5,693 nucleotides of DNA from JAQUSX01 sp035446985 (GCA_035446985.1 DAOTGG010000059.1:1-5693), one strand, 5' to 3'; shown: positions 1-5,437, numbered from the stretch's first letter. Made by a program: numbers and translations. Notes: generated from the letters alone by a model not told the origin.

Positions 1-36
1 AAATTTGCCGCGATATGTAACGCTGGCGATAAATGA
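1..36 (+). CDS. tpiA: C-terminal tail of upstream gene, probably triosephosphate isomerase (partial)
   Basis: An open frame enters from the left edge and ends at TGA (34-36), giving the last 11 residues KFAAICNAGDK. The stop overlaps the gpmI start as ATGA, the usual sign of a translationally coupled operon pair. The tail (Phe-x-x-Ile-x-Asn-Ala-Gly) resembles the C-terminal helix of bacterial triosephosphate isomerases, and tpiA directly precedes gpmI in many Firmicutes glycolytic operons. If so, the enzyme interconverts dihydroxyacetone phosphate and glyceraldehyde 3-phosphate in the cytoplasm. Only 11 codons are visible, so the name rests on context plus a short similarity from memory; the existence of an upstream reading frame is better supported than its identity. 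Confidence 0.6.
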   Translation, partial: KFAAICNAGDK

Positions 37-1559
37 AAAAAATAACAGCGCTCGTCATTATGGACGGCTACGGTCTGTCAAAGGAGACCGAAGGCAACGC
101 TATCGGCGAAAACTGTTCGCCTTATATCAGATATTTAATGGAAAACTACCCGCATACTACATTAGATGCGTCGGGTCCTGCCGTTGGGTTACCAGAAGGT
201 CAAATGGGTAATTCCGAAGTCGGTCACTTAAATATCGGCGCAGGCAGAATTGTTGTTCAAGATTTTACAAGAATAACAAAATCTATAGCAGACGGCGAAT
301 TTTTCCGAAACGCGGTTTTATTGGACGCTATTAACGCCGCAAAAAATAAAAAACTTCACCTTATGGGGCTTGTGTCGGACGGCGGCGTACATAGCTACAC
401 GTCTCACCTTTACGCGCTCTTAAAAATGGCGAAACAACAAGGCGTGGAAAAAGTTTTTGTTCATTGTTTTATGGATGGCAGAGATACCGCGCCAAAAAGC
501 GGTGCGGGATTTATTAAAGACCTGCAAAAAGAAATGAAGAATCTTTGCTGCGGCAAAGTTGCTTCGGTTTGCGGACGTTATTATGCAATGGACAGGGACA
601 ACCGCTGGGACAGAGTGGAAAAAGCGTACGATATGCTCGTATTAGGGCAAGGCGAAAAAGCCGAAAATCCTGTCGACGCGTTGAAACTCAGTTACAAAAA
701 CGGCGTGACGGACGAATTCGTTTTGCCTACCGTAATTACCGAAAACGGAGAACCCGTCGCTTCCGTTGACGATGGCGACAGCGTAATATTTTTTAATTTC
801 AGACCCGACCGCGCGCGCGAACTGACAAGAGCTTTTACGCAAACGGACTTTAACGGCTTTGATCTTAAAGGCAGGAAAAGAAACGTTATTTATACCACAA
901 TGACAAAGTACGACGAAACGTTTTCGCTGCCCGTCGCGTTCGATGAAAAACATATAGAAAATACCTTAGGCGAATATTTATCAAAACTCGGGCTAAGTCA
1001 ATTGCGTATCGCCGAAACGGAAAAATACGCGCATGTCACTTTCTTTTTTAACGGCGGCGTGGAAGAACCGAACCCGAATGAAACCAGAATACTTATCGCC
1101 AGCCCAAAGGTCGCGACATACGATTTACAGCCCGAAATGAGCGCAAACCAAGTTGCGGACAAAGCGATAGCGGAACTTCAAAAAGATAAATACGACGTAA
1201 TGATACTTAATTTTGCCAACTGCGATATGGTTGGGCATACGGGTGTTTTTGATGCCGCGAAAAAAGCTGTGGAAACCGTAGATAACTGCGTTAGAAGAGT
1301 CGCGGAACAGATATTATTAATGGACGGAACGTTGTTTGTGACAGCCGATCACGGAAACGCGGAAAAGATGCTGGAAAACGGTCAGCCGTTTACCGCTCAT
1401 ACTACTAACCCCGTGCCGTTTATAATGGTCAGTCAAAACGCTTCGGATTATACCTTGGCAGACGGCGGCGCATTGAGCGATATCGCGCCGACAATGCTGG
1501 ATTCTATGGGCATTGACGTGCCTACTCAAATGACTGGAAGAAGCCTTTTGGTTAAATAA
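33..1559 (+). CDS. gpmI: 2,3-bisphosphoglycerate-independent phosphoglycerate mutase
   Basis: This 508-residue cytoplasmic enzyme interconverts 3- and 2-phosphoglycerate in glycolysis and gluconeogenesis, using two metal ions (usually Mn2+) and a phosphoserine intermediate. It has the normal full length of the iPGM family in the alkaline phosphatase superfamily. All expected active-site residues are visible: Asp11 in MDGYG, the nucleophile Ser61 in QMGNSEVGH, Asp398 and His402 in NCDMVGH, Asp439-His440 in TADHGNAE, and His456 in AHTTNPVP. The inserted transferase domain lies roughly between residues 75 and 310 and includes SDGGVHS (115-121), FMDGRD (146-151) and FNFRPDRARE (254-263). The ATG at 33 overlaps the upstream stop (ATGA). 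No strong Shine-Dalgarno site precedes it, so coupling to the upstream gene probably drives initiation. No clear terminator follows; secG begins 74 bases downstream with its own promoter. Confidence 0.97.
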   Translation: MKKITALVIMDGYGLSKETEGNAIGENCSPYIRYLMENYPHTTLDASGPAVGLPEGQMGNSEVGHLNIGAGRIVVQDFTRITKSIADGEFFRNAVLLDAINAAKNKKLHLMGLVSDGGVHSYTSHLYALLKMAKQQGVEKVFVHCFMDGRDTAPKSGAGFIKDLQKEMKNLCCGKVASVCGRYYAMDRDNRWDRVEKAYDMLVLGQGEKAENPVDALKLSYKNGVTDEFVLPTVITENGEPVASVDDGDSVIFFNFRPDRARELTRAFTQTDFNGFDLKGRKRNVIYTTMTKYDETFSLPVAFDEKHIENTLGEYLSKLGLSQLRIAETEKYAHVTFFFNGGVEEPNPNETRILIASPKVATYDLQPEMSANQVADKAIAELQKDKYDVMILNFANCDMVGHTGVFDAAKKAVETVDNCVRRVAEQILLMDGTLFVTADHGNAEKMLENGQPFTAHTTNPVPFIMVSQNASDYTLADGGALSDIAPTMLDSMGIDVPTQMTGRSLLVK

Positions 1560-1567
1560 AAAAAACA

Positions 1568-1596
1568 GTTGTCAAAAGTTTTTTGCCGTGATATAC
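1568..1596 (+). promoter_or_regulatory. sigma-A-type promoter of secG
   Basis: A -35 box TTGTCA (1568-1573) and a -10 box TATACT (1591-1596) are separated by exactly 17 bases. The -10 is preceded by TGA, giving the extended TGn element. Transcription would start near 1602, about 30 bases before the secG ATG. The match (5 of 6 at each box) is good for a housekeeping promoter and lets secG be expressed independently of the glycolytic genes upstream. Confidence 0.75.
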
Positions 1597-1633
1597 TAGC
1601 TAAAGACGATTAGAACTTCTAAGGAGAAATATA

Positions 1634-1888
1634 ATGGGACCTTTCCAAATAATTCGTATTATTCTGTTAATTTTAATGACGCTGAGCGGATTAACCGCCA
1701 CCGTGATGGTTTTATTGCAACAAAGCAACAGCGACGCTACCGGCGCGCTTACCAATTCGTCAAATACAACGGACAGTTTTTACGGCAAAAATAAGGGCAT
1801 GAAAAAAGACCACAAATTTAAAGTGTGGACTTTAATCAGCGGCATAACCCTTGCCGTCACATCGATAATTTTCTTTATCCTTGGCTAA
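1634..1888 (+). CDS. secG: preprotein translocase subunit SecG
   Basis: This 84-residue integral membrane protein is the small accessory subunit of the SecYEG channel and helps SecA-driven protein export. Two hydrophobic segments are visible, about residues 6-28 and 64-83, joined by a polar loop. The end of helix 1 carries the family signature VLLQQSNSDATGAL (26-39), and the loop carries DSFYGKNKG (47-55), the usual place of the conserved Phe-Gly-x-(x)-Gly part of clostridial SecG. Length is normal for a Firmicutes SecG. The start is set by a strong Shine-Dalgarno site AAGGAG (1621-1626), 7 bases before the ATG. It has its own promoter and is followed 22 bases after the stop by a hairpin terminator, so it may be transcribed alone as well as by read-through from gpmI. 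Confidence 0.93.
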   Translation: MGPFQIIRIILLILMTLSGLTATVMVLLQQSNSDATGALTNSSNTTDSFYGKNKGMKKDHKFKVWTLISGITLAVTSIIFFILG

Positions 1889-1910
1889 AAAACAATTAAA
1901 ACGAATTAAG

Positions 1911-1940
1911 ACGGCAGCGCATAAAACGCCGCCGTTTTTA
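1911..1940 (+). terminator. intrinsic terminator after secG
   Basis: A 9-position stem (1911-1919 with 1927-1935) contains one internal A-C mismatch and closes a 7-base loop CATAAAA. It is GC-rich for this genome and is followed by a T run at 1935-1939. It lies between secG and smpB, so smpB probably needs read-through or its own start of transcription. Confidence 0.8.
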
Positions 1941-1999
1941 TTTGGCTAATTTTGTCAAAAGAATTGCAATCAAAAAATATAAATGGTAATATTAAAAAT

Positions 2000-2464
2000 A
2001 TGAAAATAGTGGCGACAAACAAAAAAGCCTTTCACGACTACACGATTGAAGATACTTACGAGGCTGGTATAAATTTGATAGGTTGCGAAGTCAAGTCGAT
2101 AAGACTTGGCTCGGTTAACCTTAAAGACAGTTACGTAAAAGTCACCGACGACAGTCTTAGTTTGGTCGGCTGCTATATCGCTAATTATGATAAAGGGAGT
2201 TTTTCCAATCAGGACTCTCGCCGTGAACGCAGACTCCTTATGAACTCAAGCGAAATAAGGCGAATCAGTCAAAAGGTCAAAGAAAAAGGCTATACCGTCG
2301 TGCCGCTGAAAATTTATTTTAACGGAAGCTTGGTAAAAGTCGAAATCGCGCTCGCAAAAGGCAAACAGACTTTTGATAAAAAACGCAGTATAATGGAAAA
2401 AGATTTAGACAGAGCGATGCAGCGCGCGACAAAAGATTACACCACAAAAAAATTTAAAGGTTAA
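2000..2464 (+). CDS. smpB: SsrA-binding protein SmpB
   Basis: SmpB binds the tRNA-like part of tmRNA and delivers it to stalled ribosomes for trans-translation, which releases the ribosome and tags the nascent protein for degradation. From the ATG at 2000 the protein has 154 residues, the usual family length. Hallmarks are NKKAFHDY (7-14), EAGINLIGCEVKSIRLGSVNLKDSY (within 21-45), the KEKGYTVVPLKIYF core (94-107), LAKGK (118-122) and the basic C-terminal tail that follows DKKR, which is known to enter the ribosomal mRNA channel. The frame is open upstream to a TTG at 1952, which would add 16 residues (start SKELQSKNIN) not expected in the family. ATG 2000 is preferred by alignment to known N-termini. 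Neither start has a recognisable Shine-Dalgarno site. The rnr gene that often precedes smpB and the ssrA gene that often follows it are absent here. Confidence 0.95.
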   Translation: MKIVATNKKAFHDYTIEDTYEAGINLIGCEVKSIRLGSVNLKDSYVKVTDDSLSLVGCYIANYDKGSFSNQDSRRERRLLMNSSEIRRISQKVKEKGYTVVPLKIYFNGSLVKVEIALAKGKQTFDKKRSIMEKDLDRAMQRATKDYTTKKFKG

Positions 2465-2540
2465 CAGAATAAAATATTAAAGTAAAAGACGCAGAAATTG
2501 ACAGCAAACGGATTAAAAAATTATTTTAACGGCGTAACGA

Positions 2541-2569
2541 TTGACGGAAAAATCAAGATATTATATAAT
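2541..2569 (+). promoter_or_regulatory. near-consensus sigma-A promoter of the tRNA gene
   Basis: A -35 box TTGACG (2541-2546) and a perfect -10 box TATAAT (2564-2569) are separated by 17 bases, the optimal spacing. Transcription would begin near 2576, leaving a leader of about 55 bases to be trimmed by RNase P at 2632. It is the best-matching sigma-A promoter in the window, as expected for a stable RNA gene. Confidence 0.85.
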
Positions 2570-2631
2570 CTTAAATGCAAGTTTGAAATACGTTTTGTTG
2601 ATGAAAGCTCTCAATAAAATACGTAAAATAC

Positions 2632-2706
2632 GCTAGTGTGGCTCAATGGCAGAGCAGCGCATTCGTAATGCGCAGGTTGGCGGTTCGACTCCGCCCACTA
2701 GCTCCA
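2632..2706 (+). tRNA. tRNA-Thr (anticodon CGU), CCA encoded
   Basis: A full cloverleaf folds by eye. The acceptor stem GCTAGTG (2632-2638) pairs with CACTAGC (2696-2702). The D stem GCTC (2641-2644) pairs with GAGC (2652-2655) around loop AATGGCA. The anticodon stem GCGCA (2657-2661) pairs with TGCGC (2669-2673). The anticodon loop TTCGTAA (2662-2668) puts CGT at positions 34-36 after the invariant T33. The T stem GGCGG (2679-2683) pairs with CCGCC (2691-2695) around TTCGACT. T2703 is the discriminator and CCA (2704-2706) is encoded. All stems are fully Watson-Crick. Anticodon CGU reads the threonine codon ACG, and G1-C72/C2-G71 agree with known Thr identity elements. It is a single-gene transcription unit with its own promoter and terminator. 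Confidence 0.97.
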
Positions 2707-2713
2707 AAAAAAT

Positions 2714-2746
2714 TCGGTATTACTTTTTATAGTGATACCGATTTTT
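2714..2746 (+). terminator. intrinsic terminator after tRNA-Thr
   Basis: An 11-bp stem (2714-2724 with 2731-2741) with one G-U pair closes a 6-base loop and is followed by five T (2742-2746). It begins 8 bases after the encoded CCA and ends the tRNA transcript, separating it from the lipoprotein gene. Confidence 0.85.
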
Positions 2747-2800
2747 ATATATTAGATTAAAGATGTTTTTATACAATACCCGATATTTATGAGATTTAAA

Positions 2801-2832
2801 TATAATGAAAATTTGATATGATTTTTCATTAT
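2801..2832 (+). promoter_or_regulatory. 10-bp perfect inverted repeat overlapping a TATAAT box, possible operator
   Basis: ATAATGAAAA (2802-2811) is exactly repeated in inverted form as TTTTCATTAT (2823-2832) around an 11-base centre. The left arm shares five of the six bases of a perfect TATAAT (2801-2806), although no good -35 lies at the right distance. It sits in the otherwise featureless AT-rich leader (2747-2943) of the lipoprotein gene. A repressor or activator site is one reading. A weak hairpin followed by T7 (2837-2843), or chance symmetry in AT-rich DNA, are others. Confidence 0.35.
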
Positions 2833-2943
2833 CGAATTTTTTTAAATATTTTTTATTTATTTTTTACATAATCGCCAACAAAATACGCTTTTAAATTGTT
2901 TATATTACGAACACAATAATAACAAATCGGAGGTAAATCCAAA

Positions 2944-3996
2944 ATGAAAACAAAAAATAAAATCATAGCAACTATTATGGCTGCTTTGTTACTTGTAACT
3001 GTTGGCGCGACTGTAACGGCATGTCAAGCTGCGGACGACGTGGCTTACGGTATGAATTATTCTTACGTATCCGTATCCATTAACCCCAAAGTAGACTTCG
3101 TAGTTGATGAAAACGGCTTGGTCGTTGACGTTATTCCCATGAACGAAGACGCGGAAATATTGCTTGCGGGCAAGATAGATCAATTTATCGGTCTTACACC
3201 TGAAGCTGCGGTAGAACTGTTTACTCAAATGGCTGTTGACGCTGGATATATCGACATTGAAGCGGAATTATCCGAAGTTAATGTTGAAGTAGCAAGCGAC
3301 GAAAGCGATGAAATAGCTAACCAAATAGCTGAAAGAATCAGAACACGCGTAAACAACTATTTTGCAAATAACGGTATCTTCGGCAGAGTTAATATCGGCA
3401 CAATGGAAGAATATCTTGAACAAATCGAAGCATACGGTCTTGACGCAGACGCTCTTTCTATGGCGCAAATCAAAGCAATCGTCACCGCTATGTCTCTTAT
3501 GCCTGATCTTGATCCAAGAGAACTTGCTGATATGACAGTCGGCGACATCATCAAACTTATCCACGACGAAACCGGCGACACAAACTTGAAACTTCAAAAT
3601 GCTGAATTTAAAGAAGCAAAACAAGCTTTATACAATCTTAAATACGGCGAAATCACAGTTTTGAGAGCGCAAATCAGAGAAATGGAACAACAAATGCTGA
3701 CCATGCAGGACGGCGAAGAAAAGACGGCTATGGAAGCTGAACTCGCAACTTTGAGATCTCAACTTAGAGAAAGAGTAGAAGCTTATCAAGCGGAAGTAGC
3801 GGCACTCAGAGAGCAATACAGACAACAGGCTCAGACAGCGTACAGCGAAAAAGCTGCTACACGTCAGCAAAGAATGAACCAATTTCAAGACAAACTTGAA
3901 AACATGAAACAAAGAATAGGACAAAACTTTGATAAAGTACGCGAAGCAATTGAAAATATGCAACAAAACCGTCAAGGTAACGGCAATCAAGGCTAA
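2944..3996 (+). CDS. lipoprotein with RsgI-like sensor domain and long coiled-coil tail
   Basis: This is a 350-residue predicted exported lipoprotein. Residues 1-27 form a signal peptide: basic start KTKNK, hydrophobic core about 7-22, and lipobox VTAC with Cys27 as the lipidation site. Residues 41-116 match the middle domain of RsgI-type anti-sigma factors (YVSVSINPKVDFVVDENG, then NEDAE, LLAG, GLTPEAA and a GYI turn), including the Asn47-Pro48 pair. Residues 163-208 form a helical module (LSMAQIK...DLDPRELADMTVGDIIKLI) also found in the anti-sigma factor encoded downstream. Residues about 223-335 are rich in Gln, Arg, Glu and Ala, with hydrophobic residues at 3-4 spacing (237, 240, 244, 247, 251, 254; 267, 270, 274), which indicates a coiled coil; the end is Gln/Asn/Gly-rich. 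There is no cytoplasmic sigma-binding part. A strong GGAGGT (2929-2934) lies 9 bases before the ATG. Its role is unknown; partner, decoy or co-sensor for the sigma/anti-sigma pair 58 bases downstream is inference. The existence of the gene is near certain. Confidence 0.9.
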   Translation: MKTKNKIIATIMAALLLVTVGATVTACQAADDVAYGMNYSYVSVSINPKVDFVVDENGLVVDVIPMNEDAEILLAGKIDQFIGLTPEAAVELFTQMAVDAGYIDIEAELSEVNVEVASDESDEIANQIAERIRTRVNNYFANNGIFGRVNIGTMEEYLEQIEAYGLDADALSMAQIKAIVTAMSLMPDLDPRELADMTVGDIIKLIHDETGDTNLKLQNAEFKEAKQALYNLKYGEITVLRAQIREMEQQMLTMQDGEEKTAMEAELATLRSQLRERVEAYQAEVAALREQYRQQAQTAYSEKAATRQQRMNQFQDKLENMKQRIGQNFDKVREAIENMQQNRQGNGNQG

Positions 3997-4041
3997 GCTT
4001 GCATAATCTTTCTTCTTATGCTAAACTTATACAAAAAAACG

Positions 4042-4046
4042 AGAGG
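4042..4046 (+). promoter_or_regulatory. Shine-Dalgarno site that fixes the TTG start of the sigma gene
   Basis: AGAGG, within GAGAGGAAA, lies 8 bases before TTG 4055. The next in-frame Met is residue 54, inside sigma region 2, and the nearby TTG at 4050 reads into a stop after three codons. TTG 4055 is therefore the only sensible start. Confidence 0.75.
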
Positions 4047-4054
4047 AAATTGAC

Positions 4055-4582
4055 TTGTTAGAAAAGGCTTTACAGCGTCTGGGGCGGGGCGAAAACTCCG
4101 CCTTAGACGAAATATACGAGCAGACAGCAAAGACGGTTTTTGCCGTCGCCTATTCGTATACGCGGAATAAATTCGCCGCGGAAGATATTTCGCAGGAAAC
4201 TTATATAAATATAATGCGGTATATATCTTATTATAAGCCGAACACAAATCCTAAAGCATGGATTATTCAGATTGCAAAAAACGCGTCGCTGAATTATTTG
4301 AAAAAAACCAAAAGAGAAGCGACGGAAAATATAGAAAAAATTTACGAGTTGCAGACCGATGAAAAGACGGATCAAAAATTTGAGTCCGACGAGCTTGTAA
4401 AACTGATTGAAAAAAGTTTAGACCAAGTAACTGCCAATATCGTACTGCTGCATTTAATAGGCGATATGACTTTTGAAGAAATATCGCGTGTGACCGAAAC
4501 AAACGGGTCGACGGTGCGTTGGAAGTACGGAAAGGCGATGAAGAGTTTGGAAAAAATATTACGGGAAAACGGATATGAATAA
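4055..4582 (+). CDS. RNA polymerase ECF-type sigma-70 factor
   Basis: This 175-residue alternative sigma factor directs RNA polymerase to a small regulon. Region 2 (about residues 18-87) includes the polymerase-contact stretch AAEDISQETYINIM (41-54) and the -10-recognition helix ending in NPKAWIIQIAKNASLNYLKK (65-84). An acidic, charged linker (88-112) follows. Region 4 (about 113-170) includes the helix-turn-helix MTFEEISRVTETNGSTVRWKYGKAMKSL (within 138-165). Sigma regions 1 and 3 are absent, as is typical of ECF factors. Translation starts at TTG. The last 8 bases overlap the start of the anti-sigma gene, so the two are co-transcribed and probably translationally coupled to keep a fixed ratio. 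Such pairs usually autoregulate, but I could not recognise a convincing ECF-type promoter at 3997-4054. The exact ECF group is not assignable by eye. Confidence 0.93.
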   Translation: MLEKALQRLGRGENSALDEIYEQTAKTVFAVAYSYTRNKFAAEDISQETYINIMRYISYYKPNTNPKAWIIQIAKNASLNYLKKTKREATENIEKIYELQTDEKTDQKFESDELVKLIEKSLDQVTANIVLLHLIGDMTFEEISRVTETNGSTVRWKYGKAMKSLEKILRENGYE

Positions 4583-5378
4583 AAGAAAAACGGAAAATTT
4601 AATAAAAAGCCGAGTTCAATCGTTTGTACCCGACATGAGCGGCAAAATCGCGGAAATAAAAAATATGAATATCGAAAAAGCCGCGCCGCCAAAAAAACGT
4701 AATGGATGGAAAATACTGACGGCGGTAGCAACAGCGGCAGCATTGATACTCGTTACTTTCGGACTATGGTATAACGCGGATCAAACGCCGTATACGGTAT
4801 ATCTTGACATAAATCCGTCGATAAAATTTGAAATAAACGATGCCGACAATATCCAAACGGTTGTATTTTTGAACGCCGACGCTCAAACGCTTTTTGAAGG
4901 GGTGTCGCTGGAAGGAAAATCGGTTGAAGAGGCTTTTGACTTAGTTGTAACAAAACTTGACGAAGGCGGATATTTCGACGGAACGGAAAATGAAATCGTT
5001 TTGTCGTCATTGGAAGGCGAAAACAATGCAAAATACGAAAAATATTATGCATTGCTGCAAAAATCGATAACTAAATCGGCGGTTAATTGCAACGTCACCC
5101 GAAATCAAATAGGGAAAAACGACGCGACGGACGTCGAAAATCTAGCGATTTCCGCAGGACAGCTTAAATATATAAACGAAATAAAACAGTTATATCAAAA
5201 TGCGGACAAAACCGAACTGGCGCAAAGAAATATCGGCGATTTACGATTGATAAGCGAGCTGTTGACAAATAACTCAACCGTGCAAAATAGAGAAAGTTAC
5301 TACAATTATTTAATGACTCTAACGCCGCAGGAACTGCACGAACTGCCTTCAGGTCACAACGGTAAAGGAAGACCGTAA
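4575..5378 (+). CDS. membrane anti-sigma factor with RsgI-like extracellular domain
   Basis: This 267-residue single-pass membrane protein is predicted to hold the sigma factor encoded just upstream inactive at the membrane. A short cytoplasmic part (1-46) contains a helix ending in VPDMSGKI (18-25), resembling the Pro-Asp-(x)3-Lys-Ile pattern I recall in clostridial ECF anti-sigma N-termini. It has no zinc-binding His/Cys motif. One membrane helix spans about 47-65 after KKR. Outside lies an RsgI-like middle domain (73-146; VYLDINPSIKFEIND, NADAQ, LEGKSVEEAFDL, GGYFDG) with Asn80-Pro81, the bond known to self-cleave in RsgI proteins. A helical module follows (190-230; LAISAGQLKYI...TELAQRNIGDLRLISELL), then a short polar tail. 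It differs from classical RsgI in its partner (ECF rather than SigI-type sigma) and apparently lacks the usual RsgI N-terminal domain. ATG 4575 overlaps the sigma stop (ATGAATAA). The extracellular region is paralogous to the lipoprotein encoded at 2944-3996. Confidence 0.88.
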   Translation: MNKRKTENLIKSRVQSFVPDMSGKIAEIKNMNIEKAAPPKKRNGWKILTAVATAAALILVTFGLWYNADQTPYTVYLDINPSIKFEINDADNIQTVVFLNADAQTLFEGVSLEGKSVEEAFDLVVTKLDEGGYFDGTENEIVLSSLEGENNAKYEKYYALLQKSITKSAVNCNVTRNQIGKNDATDVENLAISAGQLKYINEIKQLYQNADKTELAQRNIGDLRLISELLTNNSTVQNRESYYNYLMTLTPQELHELPSGHNGKGRP

Positions 5379-5398
5379 AATATAAGTTTTAACTAAAG

Positions 5399-5434
5399 AA
5401 AAAGAAAAACGCTCGAAAGAGCGTTTTTCTTTTT
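5399..5434. terminator. bidirectional terminator between convergent genes
   Basis: A perfect 16-bp stem (5399-5414 with 5419-5434) closes a GAAA tetraloop. Its arms run from an A-rich outer part to a GC-rich CGCTC/GAGCG core, so on either strand the transcript ends in a hairpin with a U-rich 3' arm. It lies 20 bases after the anti-sigma stop and 3 bases beyond the stop of the convergent minus-strand gene, serving both. Confidence 0.9.
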
Positions 5435-5437
5435 ACC

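Noticed and set aside
1881..1949. TTGGCTAA repeated at the end of secG and after its terminator.
   Set aside because: It is only 8 bases long with no extension; no mobile-element or site-specific recombination context.
2309..2532. The 12-mer TTATTTTAACGG occurs both in smpB and just after it, hinting at a partial duplication of smpB.
   Set aside because: Similarity does not continue on either side beyond a few bases; chance in AT-rich DNA is the simpler reading.
2498..2617. Small open frame of 39 codons starting at TTG, with a coding-like composition (TANGLKNYFNGVTIDGKIKI...).
   Set aside because: It has no Shine-Dalgarno site, a stop closely upstream and no recognisable family. The strong tRNA promoter lies inside it. 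It could be a gene remnant, but the sequence does not support calling it.
2632..2720. tRNA 3' end as an attachment site for an integrated element carrying the sigma cassette.
   Set aside because: No repeat of the tRNA 3' end was seen downstream and there is no integrase gene in the window.
2585..2889. Repeated AAATACG words (2585, 2616, 2625, 2880), including AAAATACGCT twice, as possible binding sites or iterons.
   Set aside because: AAATACG also occurs many times inside coding genes of this window (for example near 1023, 1189, 3640 and 5031), so it reflects codon and base usage.
2863..2922. Possible promoters for the lipoprotein gene: TTTACA (2863-2868), TATATT (2901-2906), TTGTTT (2896-2901) with TAATAA.
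   Set aside because: None pairs a good -35 with a good -10 at 16-18 bases, and no motif is convincingly shared with the leader of the sigma gene.
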